From Microplitis mediator (taxonomy: Eukaryota; Arthropoda; Insecta; Hymenoptera; Braconidae), in assembly GCF_029852145.1 (NCBI RefSeq), contig NC_079974.1:3165001-3229000 (forward strand): a stretch of 64,000 nucleotides of DNA, in the 5' to 3' direction. Within the stretch, counting starts at the first letter, position 1; each line of letters starts with the position of its first letter. Both the position numbers and the translations under genes were made by a program. This document shows positions 53,969 through 64,000 of this stretch, piece by piece. The notes below the pieces were generated by a model, which had not been told where the DNA came from, did no database searches, and worked only from the letters and a program-made list of their open reading frames with translations.

Positions 53969-56434
53969 GACTGTGCCAAATGAAATCGATATTTTTAACT
54001 TCCCGCTAAGAAAATTGTAAATTTTCAAAAATTCGGGAAGTTATTGGTTTCGGTCCGATTTACGAAAATCGAATTTCCATCAGATGTCGACGTTTCGAGG
54101 TCCTAGGAAGCTATCCTGACTAATTTCACGATGATGTCCGAGTGTATGTATGTGTGTACGTACGTACGTACGTACGTACGTACGTACGTACGTACGTATG
54201 TATGTATGTAAATATTCATAACTCTTGAACGGATGAACCGATTTTGATCGTTGAGGTGTCATTCGACGCGGCTTGTTAATGTCTTGAGGCCGTAGAAATT
54301 TGAACTTAATCGGTAGGGTGCGTTCAGAGATATTTCAAAAATAAAATTTTTTCGAAAATGTTTTATTTGGATAACTTTTAATTTGCTCGATGGATTTATT
54401 CCAAAATCTAATCAGCTCTAAAACTCTATAAGCCGCGTCGAATGCCACCTCAACCATCAAAATCGGTTCATTCGTTCAAAAGAAACCGTTGACGAAAGAA
54501 TTCAAAAAAAATTTTTTCCTTGGTTTTTTTGAAATTTCTCAAAAACGGCTGCATAAATCAATTTCAAAATTCGACCAGCTTTAGAACTTGATAAAACGCG
54601 TCGATTGCCACCTCAACCATCAAAATCGGTTAATTCGTTCGCGAGATATCGTGGGAGAAGGAAATGCTAAAAAATGGTTTTTTACAAAACAATGGCGTAC
54701 AAAAGTATTTGCGAGCTCGAAGAGCTCGAAAATGTATTCACAATAATGTTTTCGAGCTCAACGAGCTCGAAAACAGCGGGAAGTTTTGGGGCTGGCCCGC
54801 AGGGCCAACTGACAGACCGATTTTTTTTTTTCGGTCCCATACGAAAATTAGGTTGTCTCACTAAAAAAAAAAATCCTGAAAAAATTTCAGTTCGATATGT
54901 CTATTTTTCAGTTAGCGCTCGCGTAAATAAGAATTTTCTAATAAAATTGTTTTTTATCCCAACTTAATATTTTACAACTCATTAAATATAACTGATTAAA
55001 AAATGGCCAAGGTGCCATTTTGTAGGGAATTTAATTCTCTACAAAAGGAACTTTTGATCGAATGAAAAACATCAGCCAATTTTTTTCTGCAGCCATTTGA
55101 ACCTAATTTTTTTTCAAAATTTACATTTATATTTACTATTGAACGCTTAGAAAACTATGTTGCTATGTATGAAACTTATTGAATTCAATTTCTCTAGGAA
55201 CCTTTATGATCCCAAGGAATAGTTTTCATACTTAAAGTAATAAAACTAACATTAAACTATTGATATTATCGATATTTCTAACAAGACTTTTTCTTCGTTT
55301 TGACATTTTTCGCATTTAATTTTTCTAGTAATTTATTTTCTGCACTAGAATATCGTTCGTAATTTTAATTTTGAAATTCTCATACTGCTTATCAAAAATT
55401 ATTACTTTATTGATAAAAATATACATTGTTTATGATAATAAAAGACTTATAAAAATTTAAATAAAGGAAAAAGTGATGTTCTAATTGTGCAGAAAAGTTT
55501 TTATCGATTCTGTTACTAGTTTTTAAGAGCTTATGATTTGTCAGGAGAACCTATTGCAAACAGTCTGAAAGTTGCCTACAATGGGCAGCAACAACTTGTA
55601 GTAAAAATTATTTAATTTATCTATTTATTGATTAATTAACTAACTAATTAATTAGTTTGCAGCAAGTACAGTTTATATTCGCAATAGGGTCTCCTGACAT
55701 ATCATAAACTCTTAAAAACTAGTAACAGAATTGAAAGAAAATTTTCTGCACATTAGAACATCAATTTTTTCTTTAATTGAATTTTTATGGGTATTTTATT
55801 ATTATAAACAATGTATATTTTTATCAATAAAGTAATAATTTTTGATAAGTATGAGAATTTCAAAATTACAATTATGGACGATATTCTAATGCAGATAAAA
55901 ATTACTAGAAAGATTAAATGCGAAAAATGTCGAAACGAAGAAAAAGTCTTGTTAGAAATATCGATAATATCAATAGTTTAATGTTAGTTTTATTACTTTA
56001 AGTATAAAAACTATTCCTTGGGATCATAAAGGTTCCTAGAGAAATTGAATTCAATAAGTTTCATACATAGCAACATAGTTTTCTAAGCGTTTGATAGTAA
56101 ATATGAATGTAAATTTTGAAAAAAAATTAGGTTCAAATGGCTGCAGAAAAAAATTGGCTGATGTTTTTCATTCGATCAAAAGTTCCTTTTGTAGAGAATT
56201 AAATTCCCTACAAAATGGCACCTTGGCCATTTTTTAATCAGTTATATTTAATGAGTTGTAAAATATTAAGTTGGGATAAAAAACAATTTTATTAGAAAAT
56301 TCTTATTCACGCGAGCGCTAACTGAAAAATAGACATATTGAGCTGAAATTTTTTCAGGATTTTTTTTTTAGTGAGACAACCTAATTTTCGTATGGGACCG
56401 AAAAAAAAAAATATCGATTTCATTTGGCACAGTC
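53969..56434. mobile_element. Foldback MITE with GACTGTGCCAAATG ends, with nested insert
   Basis: The ends GACTGTGCCAAATGAAATCG and inverse are flanked by TA. The arms, about 0.75 kb each, pair from about 54830 to 56400 around an axis near 55,620. The left arm is split by a copy of the dispersed repeat (about 53998-54825). Confidence 0.9.
53998..54825. repeat. Dispersed GGGAAGTT repeat, insert with long ACGT microsatellite
   Basis: From AACTTCCCGCTAAGAAAATT to GGGGCTGGCCCGCAGGGCC. A (GTAC)n tract runs from about 54155 to 54198. Since it interrupts a MITE whose arm partner is intact, its borders are well defined by comparison. Confidence 0.85.
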
Positions 56435-57112
56435 TAATGACTATCATTATAATTTTGAACAAATGGTTATTAGGAATAAGTTAGGATTGAAGTTAATAAT
56501 TTGGGATCTATAAAAAGTAAAATGGCTTGCAGTAAAAAACAAAATTACTTAACAAAAATTCATTTCATTTTCTATATAACTTTTGTTGTTAAGTATACAG
56601 ACATAGTGATTACAATCTTAAATAAAATATTATAATTATTGTTTACAATTATCCTGCAGAATAACATACTCAATTTTTAGTATAAAAGCTTAACTTATAT
56701 GCATTTAAGTAATTTAAAAAAAAAGCAAGTAATAGCATTAAAAATAAATTAATCAAAGTTATTACAATTTCAGTAATAATAAATATTTGGTGTCTTTTTA
56801 ACTAACACTATAAGTTTCTAGAAACAAAAATTAAATAATATAAATAGTCCAATAAGTAATTCAAAAGAGTAGAAAAAACTACATACGTCCTAAATTATCA
56901 ATAGTATTCTTATATTATTGTAGCAAGTCAATTGAATTCCGTATTTTACGTCGTCACTACTTATTCAATTATAATTTTATCCACTGAATTTTTATACTTA
57001 TTGCCCATGAATTAAATACTTGATCATTATTTACATGATCCCTGCTTAATGACTTAACATAACACAACAATATCAGCCTTACTAAATAATTACATCTATT
57101 TAATCCCATTTC
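56435..57112 (-). other. 3' flank of the homeobox gene
   Basis: AT-rich with no other gene. ATTAAA at about 57099-57104 (minus strand) is a weak candidate polyadenylation signal. Confidence 0.35.
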
Positions 57113-57339
57113 TTACTGAAATTGATAGTCAATAAGAGTAAAGCGTAAAAATTTGAACCCATCCATTTCGTTGTTTAACTCAATCAATGATGTGATTTCT
57201 GGAAGTAAGTTTATAGGTTGATCTGAATTCTGAATTACTCCGGACGTATAAAAGTTACTGTTATTAACCGGATAGTCAGTGGTAGTATTGTATTCTTTAT
57301 AGTTATAATCTACGTATTCGTCAGGGTTTGCATAATAAC

Positions 57340-57403
<64 letters not shown>

Positions 57404-57588
57404 GGACCCACTGAGAGATAGATAATGATAATTATAGTTGTCGTTGTACATTTTGACAACAGAAGAATTGTTGAAAATGTTATTATTATTATTATTATAA
57501 TTATTATTATTATTGGGCCCACTGAGAGATAGATAATGATAATTATTGTTGTCGTTGTACATTTCGACGACAGAAGATTTGTTGAAAA

Positions 57589-57627
<39 letters not shown>

Positions 57628-57891
57628 GACTATTATTATTATTATCATTATTATCATTATAATTATTATTATTGGACCCACTGCGAGATAGATAATGATA
57701 ATGATTGTTGTCGTTGTACATTTCGACGACAGAAGATTTGTTGAAAATGTTATTATTATTATTATTATTATGACTATTATTATTATTATCATTATTATCA
57801 TTATGATTATGATTATTGGACCCACTGCGAGATAGATAATGATAATTATAGTTGTCGTTGTACATTTCGACGACAGAAGATTTGTTGAAAA

Positions 57892-57931
<40 letters not shown>

Positions 57932-58203
57932 ATTATTATGACTATTATTATTATTATCATTATTATCATTATGATTATTATTATTGGACCCACTGCGAGA
58001 TATATAATGATAATTATTGTTGTCGTTGTACATTTCGACGACAGAAGATTTGTTGAAAATGTTATTATTATTATTATTATTATGACTATTATTATTATTA
58101 TCATTATTATCATTATGATTATGATTATTGGACCCACTGCGAGATAGATAATGATAATTATAGTTGTCGTTGTACATTTCGACGACAGAAGATTTGTTGA
58201 AAA

Positions 58204-58246
<43 letters not shown>

Positions 58247-58674
58247 ATTATTATGACTATTATTATTATTATCATTATTATCATTATGATTATTATTATT
58301 GGACCCACTGCGAGATATATAATGATAATTATTGTTGTCGTTGTACATTTCGACGACAGAAGATTTGTTGAAAATGTTATTATTATTATTATTATTATGA
58401 CTATTATTATTATTATCATTATTATCATTATGATTATGATTATTGGACCCACTGCGAGATAGATAATGATAATTATAGTTGTCGTTGTACATTTCGACGA
58501 CAGAAGATTTGTTGAAAATGTTATTATTATTATTATTATTATTATAATTATTATGACTATTATTATTATTATCATTATTATCATTATGATTATTATTATT
58601 GGACCCACTGCGAGATATATAATGATAATTATTGTTGTCGTTGTACATTTTTACGTCAGAAGATTTGTTGAAAA

Positions 58675-58744
<70 letters not shown>

Positions 58745-61700
58745 GGACCCACTGCGAGATATATAATGATAATTATTGTTGTCGTTGTACATTTTGACGT
58801 CAGAAGATTTGTTGAAAATGTTACCATTTTGCATACTTCCGCTGTATGCTGTTTGGTAGTTACCATTTGTAAAATTGTTTGTAATGTCGTTTTTGATACC
58901 CATATCTTGATTTAGTGGTGACGGATAGTAATGAATAGTCGTATCTAATCTGGACGCGTTAATTCTTCGACAATTGATGTCTTCTGCGGCAATCATGAAC
59001 TGATTTCTTTCATTTTTCGGAGGGTTAAAATTTTTTTTGTCATTGGTATCTACTTCATTTGAGATAGTTTTCCTCAACTTTAGTCGACGACGGTTAAACC
59101 ACGCATTCACCTGTAAAATAATTATAAATTTAATGATTTTAGAAAATAACATTAATGAATGTTTTTATTACTACCGATGGTCACGATTTCGTTACTAATT
59201 TCGAATAACCAAAAATATATTTTGCATTTGACTTAAAGAAACAAATTTACTTGTCTTTGTTTTTTTCCAGCTCGTTTTTAAATTGTCTCACTTCCAATCT
59301 TTATTTTATCTGTCTGTTTTTAAATTGTCTCACTTCCAATCTATATTTTACATGTAAGATTCAATTTTTTTCAAAAAAATATTCCAAAATTTATTTTGAA
59401 CGTTTGTATACAAATTTCGTGGTTTAAATTCAAACTACACGCAAAAGAGAGCAGTGGAAAAATTACAGTTTCTAGTGCAAGTAAAACTGGGCCTTTGGAT
59501 GAAAGTCGTTAAGTATTATAGCTGCAATGTAATAATTGAGGCTACTCCTTATAATAAAGTAATCAAAATTATAAATACCAAATTTTATAGTTTCTAATGT
59601 ATCTTTAGTTGAACGGAACTTAAAAATGTTAGTTACTCATTATTTTTCATCTGTTCTTATTTGAAAAATTTATAGTTTATAGAAAAAACGGAAAAAATTA
59701 TATATAGCTATGTAGTTTTATATAGTACACTTATAGAATAAAATTATATTCATAAATAAAATATTGTAAAAAAAAATTTAATGCTCAATAATAATGCAAA
59801 TAATGCAAAATTTTGAGAAAAAAGTCTTGCTATACACTGAGTGAAAAAAAACTTTTTTCAAGTATATAAATGTTTGTATCCTACCGAGTAAATATTTGTT
59901 TAATCTTAGTAAAAATGTACTCCCCCGCATGAAAAAGCTATATATTGTTAAAAGTATATAACAAAATATATGGTGAATATGTGATAAATATATAGCGGCA
60001 AAAATATCTATATTGAAAATAAATGTTTTTTACATATATTGGATTATATATTTATCATAATATATTTACTTGTATATAATGTTTTGTATTTATCTATATA
60101 TATTATCTCATATAATGCTCAATATATTCTTATCATATATGGATAGTATATATATAATTTATAAGTATAATATAATAAACTTGATATATATATCCATATA
60201 TTTTGACTCATATAATTAGTGGTATACGGTCTCTATATAATTGATTATATATGAAAGAATTTATATGATTAAATATATGGTTCGCGGTATATTGGAATTA
60301 TATTTTTCCAGTATATTAAAACTTATATTTTTCGCAATATATTGAAAATTTTATTTTTTCAATTTCTACACAATTCCACAAAAAAAGTCAAATTTATTAT
60401 TTTTTCTCTTTCTTTTCATTGACCTTATATTTACTGGCAATAACCTAAGAAAAGTAAAAAAAGTACCATATATTTTACAATATATTGGAAACCATATATT
60501 TTGCAATATATTGGAAAACATATATAAAAAATATAAAAAATACTATATATTAATTAATATGCTACTTTCAATATAATATATCAACGTAAAAAAGATATAT
60601 TAAAATATATATGTAAAACATACATAAAAAGTCATATATTGATATATATATTGATAATATATTCTAGCAATATATTTTTTTTCAATATATTATCATATAT
60701 TAATACGGCAAAAATATAAATATTATTTTATATATTGTACAATATATCACATTATAATATTCATATATTCTATCAAATATGTTTTCACATATAAAGTTTT
60801 TTCATGCGGGCCGATCAAGTACATTTTCTTAAAATAAATATAGAAATTCTTAAATCAAGAAAATATCACTCGGTTGAAGTACATATTTACTATGATTAAG
60901 CATGTTATTTGTTTGTGTAGTACCGAGTAAATATTTCTTTAAATTAAGTATTTATACTTAGGAAAAGTTTTTTTTTTTTCAGTGTATGAAACTAAAATAA
61001 TTGCTACGTCAGAAATAATATAAATTTTACAGTTTCGAAGAAGCGAGACTTTGCTAATGATTGAAACTGAAATAAATCATGGATATATATTTAATTTTTT
61101 CTTTTTTCTGTGTTATTATTTAAATTTTATCGATATCTAGGCAATCCCAATAAAAACTAATTTTTTTATCTGATAGTAAATCATAATGTTGATTCAAAAT
61201 AACAAAAATTTCATTTTCAAATAATATAAGAGAAAAAAAAATTTCTACCATATCTTATAAATATGTCACTAATAAATAATAAAAAAATTGCGAATTTTCT
61301 TACCGTTTTTTCGCTGATGCCTAATTGAGATGCGATGTCAAATCTTTCTGCATAGCACATGTAATTACTTTGACGGAAAAATTTTTCCAGCTCACTATGT
61401 TGTTTGTCGGTCAATTTAGTTCGTGTTCGTCTTGTTTTAATCTCTTCTGTAAAATGAAAAAAAAAAAATAACTATTACATTTGTTTATCACTTCTTTGTA
61501 AGTAATATCTACGCAGTTAATTTTATAATTACAGTATAAAATGAAAAAATCATCATAAAAACATTTTCTTACATTCTACTGATATTTATTCAATAAAATA
61601 TTATGCAATTAGCATTTAAACTATATTTAATTAATTTTAGAACTATAGTCCGCGATAATCGCTAGTGTATGATTACTTGATACAAGCATTAAGTAAACGT

Positions 61701-63614
61701 ACAAAGACATTAAATCGGATTTCAAAGAAAATAAAAAAAAAAAAAATTTAATCAAGTCAATTGTCAGTAATTCAATAAACGAATCCCGGGTCGAAAAATT
61801 TGATCTGATTTTAGTCTAACTGGACTGTATTTGGACTACTTGGTCTGTTATTGAACTTCGATAAAAATTTTAATCTATTTTTGATCTACCCGGACTGAAA
61901 AATTTGACCTGATTTTAGTCTGATTGGACTATTTGATCTGACTTTGATCTTTTATGAAAATTTTAAGCTGTTTTCGACCTGCTGCTTTAAAAAACAAACG
62001 CGTTACGAGCAGACTAAATTAGATTAATTCGTGAACATTAAAAAATTTTAATTCTGAAAATTTACAAGGACAAAACTAGATTAAATCGTGGACTTATAAA
62101 ATTTCTATTTATGGGCAATATTTATGAAAAAACATTAAGTTGCAGAATTGATTATATTTTATTTACTATTTATTTACTATCTTTTGTTTAAAAATGTCGG
62201 CAGTTGATGAAAATTTGACAGCTTAATTTTTTAGTTGTCTTCATTGAATATTTATATCATTGAATAAAAGTGATAAAACAACTCTTAAAATGTCAAGAAT
62301 TTTCTCTTATTTACTGGATAAAATTGAAAATATTTTGGCATAAGAAAACATCAAAATTCTTGTGCTACGGAGAAAAATGTTGGCTCGAAATCTACCAATT
62401 TTTATTATGCTGTCGACCAAACTTGAAACAGATAGTAAAGTATCCAAAAAATTACTATATGCTCTTGTAAAAAATTATTATGCTGAATCAAAATTATTAT
62501 AATGTATGGAAGTAATTGATATTGAAGCTCATCGATAAGTTTCTTGCGCGTAATAAGTAATGTGATACAGTATAATCATTTTTTGTAAGAGCACGATCAT
62601 TTTTTGGATGCTTTACTCCCTGTTTCAAGTCTAGTCGACATCGTTGTAAAAATTCGTAGGTTTCGAGCCAACATTTTTCTCCGTGTGACATCTAATTATG
62701 GAAGCACATTAGCATGTTTTAAATACCAAGAAAATTAAAATAAATTAATAAATCTAGATTATTATTATTATTATTAATATTTATATATATAAAAAGTCCT
62801 GTATTTGTCCTTAAAAACAACTGAACACAGACCAATAATTATAATAAAAAAGTCTGTTTTTAGTCTAAACGCGATTTAAAACAGACTAAATATCATACGA
62901 AAATAAGTCTGATATTAGCCTGGATAAGGAATAGTACGGGCAAAAACAGATTAAATTCTTAAATAAAATAAATACGATTTATAAACTTGAATTAAAGGAA
63001 AAATATTAAAATTTATCATTTATTTTAAAACAGATCTAATTTTTTGACCCGGGATGTAATAAAAAAAAACTAGAAAATAATTTGAATTTATAATTGAAGT
63101 CTTGACTAATTAATTAATAGTTAATATTAAATACTAAAACTCTTATATCCTGAATGAATGAACTACCATACACATGAAGCTTGAATAATCATTGAAGAGT
63201 AATGTATAATATTTATTTAAAATAATAGATCTTACTTTTTGTAATAGCTCGCTTCACTTTCCGTAAAGATGATTTATTTCTGAGACAATGATCTTGTTGT
63301 TGCTGAAGCTCTTCGGCGGGTAAATCGTTTATGTCTTTGTTGACGAAAGGCTTTTTTAATAGTTGATGCTCGAGTGATTGTCGATTCAATAATTTGGAGT
63401 TTGAAATGGCTGTTTTAAAAATATTATTCGCATCAACAGCATCAGTGGTTTTTTTAGCATCAAAAAGAGGTGAATCATCACGATTAAATTGTTGGTTGTA
63501 ATTCCATTCTTCCGACTCGCTCGTCCTTATGCTCTCAGGTGAAGACGGATAAATTGGCAACTCTACCGACCAGTTAGACTCCTTGCATGTCTGATTAAAA
63601 TCAGTGAAAGACAT
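57113..63614 (-). CDS. Divergent homeodomain protein with Asn-rich repeats (three exons)
   Basis: Exons 63614-63236, 61446-61304 and 59110-57113 join through GT-AG introns (phases 1 and 0) to 839 codons. The homeodomain is residues 131-190, with Arg5, Leu16, Phe20, Arg31, Trp48, Phe49 and Arg53 in place; the second intron falls between homeodomain positions 44 and 45, a known site in other homeobox genes. Helix 3 reads VNAWFNRRRLKLRK, so ungapped alignment puts Asn at 50 and Arg at 51 instead of the near-invariant Asn51. It is probably a nuclear DNA-binding protein, but with altered base recognition. Residues about 270-790 are Asn tracts with ten copies of a conserved core. The tail has a Tyr-rich stretch. 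The class is not certain: Antennapedia-like features are present, but I assign no name. Single locus, no second copy here. Confidence 0.85.
57330..58830 (-). repeat. Coding tandem repeat array in homeobox exon 3
   Basis: Ten units contain IFNKSS (or IFNNSS), then MYNDN, YHY and SGS, separated by Asn tracts written mainly as AAT. A two-unit module of about 312-315 bp occurs three times in succession (repeat starts near 57839, 58151 and 58466 on the plus strand), showing higher-order duplication. Confidence 0.92.
59833..60986. mobile_element. MITE with TACACTGA ends holding a second MITE
   Basis: Outer ends TACACTGAGTGAAAAAAAAC and inverse, TA at both flanks. The arms repeat CCGAGTAAATATTT and AAGTACATTTT. 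The inner element is at 59924-60810. Confidence 0.8.
59924..60810. mobile_element. TATATA-rich MITE with CCCGCATGAAAAA ends
   Basis: Inverted ends CCCGCATGAAAAAGC and TTTTTTCATGCGGG. The interior is a near-satellite of ATATATTG and CATATATT words. Confidence 0.85.
61795..63053. mobile_element. Element with CCCGGGTCGAAAAATT ends
   Basis: Left CCCGGGTCGAAAAATTTG; right the inverse of CCCGGGTCAAAAAATTAG. The interior repeats GATTTTAGTCT and GGACT words. No transposase. A hairpin MITE sits inside (62366-62692). Confidence 0.75.
62366..62692. mobile_element. Hairpin MITE with CGGAGAAAAATGTTGG ends
   Basis: Inverted arms share ACGGAGAAAAATGTTGGCTC, GTCGAC and GCTCTTG. The end motif is close to that of the 3.7-kb element at 18590-22302, suggesting the same transposase recognised both. 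Confidence 0.8.
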
Positions 63615-64000
63615 TTTTAATTTATTGTGCTTATCTAATTATTTTACTTTAAGCGAAAAATTATTTTCAAGTCCGTCCGAATAAAGTAACACTCGAAAAT
63701 CACTCTACGACAGGTTTATAAGAACTGAATTTTCTTTGGTCAAGTCTGCCGATTTGTACAGAAGTACGTAGATACGTGGTGGAACTATCGGAGAAGGTTA
63801 TTGGTTTGGGACCGCCTCCAAAATTTAAGTATTAGTTTGTATGTCTAGTTTTCAGATTTTCACACTTATAACAAAAGGCTGGTGACACCAAAGTCTAGAC
63901 TGTGTCAGGTATAAGATTTAAGTATTTGTTGCAAGTGCACTTGAAATCATTCTAAGAAAATTATTCTCCTACTGAACTCAAAACAACCCGCATTGAAAAG
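63615..64000 (-). promoter_or_regulatory. Candidate promoter of the homeobox gene
   Basis: A TATAAA on the minus strand (63715-63720) lies about 100 nt before the ATG at 63614, and CCAAT on the minus strand near 63800. No TCAGT initiator was found 25-35 nt after the TATA box. The rest of the stretch shows nothing else. Confidence 0.45.

Larger units (their letters stand above)
59111..61303 (-). other. Intron 2 of the homeobox gene, filled by MITEs
   Basis: Starts GTAAGAAAAT at 61303 and ends TATTTTACAG at 59111. About half is a nested pair of MITEs (59833-60986). Confidence 0.85.
61447..63235 (-). other. Intron 1 of the homeobox gene
   Basis: Starts GTAAGATCT at 63235 and ends CATTTTACAG at 61447. 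It contains an element with CCCGGGTC ends and a hairpin MITE. Confidence 0.85.

Noticed and set aside
57310..58608. Long Ile-rich frame (432 codons) on the minus strand and Ile-rich plus-strand frames at 57839-58915
   Set aside because: They are other-frame readings of the (AAT)n-based Asn repeats of homeobox exon 3; the Asn frame is the one joined to the homeodomain by good splice sites.
57113..63614. Calling the homeobox gene zen/Hox3
   Set aside because: The homeodomain is too divergent, and an intron at 44/45 does not fit the insect zen genes I know; class left open.
1..64000. CRISPR arrays, insertion sequences of bacterial type, or an integrated virus
   Set aside because: No spaced direct repeats, no bacterial transposases, and no viral replication or structural genes were seen.

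Overview
This is a eukaryotic window, most likely from an AT-rich insect genome. A parasitoid hymenopteran would fit, but that is inference. The evidence is spliced exons with GT-AG borders, a homeobox gene, cyclin T and bromodomain homologues, TATA and TCAGT promoter elements, AATAAA signals, tRNA-derived SINE heads, and very many short DNA transposons (MITEs and foldback elements). No bacterial operon, rRNA, true tRNA gene or CRISPR array was seen.

Layout. (1) 1-1650: a C-terminal gene piece (288-1022, minus) next to a transposable element (992-2352). (2) About 1652-18589: a giant palindrome with arms of about 7.7 kb around a loop of about 1.5 kb. Each arm carries a decayed gene and two oppositely oriented intronless genes for a stand-alone MATH/TRAF-like domain, so the palindrome holds four copies. 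(3) 18590-23577: a large terminal-inverted-repeat element with nested insertions, then exon-like remnants. (4) 23578-48589: a second symmetric structure. Two copies of an intronless cyclin T gene (28478-29581 minus, 42738-43841 plus) sit in inverted segments of about 8 kb, each bounded at both ends by a copy of a 1.1-1.2 kb foldback element. The 9 kb between them holds a fifth MATH gene, several MITEs and an intronless single-bromodomain gene. (5) 48590-56434: mainly transposon-derived sequence, with an unidentified small locus near 49.7-50.2 kb. (6) 57113-63614: a three-exon homeobox gene (839 codons, minus) with a huge Asn-rich repetitive C-terminus and MITE-filled introns.

The most interesting signal is that seven loci outside any histone gene end in exactly the same 16-nt hairpin, GGCCCTTTTCAGGGCC, followed by ACCA. 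This fits the animal histone mRNA 3' stem-loop consensus base for base and lies 32-38 nt after the stop codon of all five MATH genes and the bromodomain gene, plus once beside the 49.7 kb locus. The promoters carry CCAAT boxes, and the bromodomain promoter is a symmetric four-CCAAT array like a divergent histone promoter. I infer a family of small, intronless genes under histone-type (S-phase, non-polyadenylated, SLBP/U7) 3'-end control, possibly chromatin- or germline-related, that has spread by inverted duplication. Function is not shown by the sequence.

All homology calls are by eye from motifs. Paralogue comparisons were read directly from the window.
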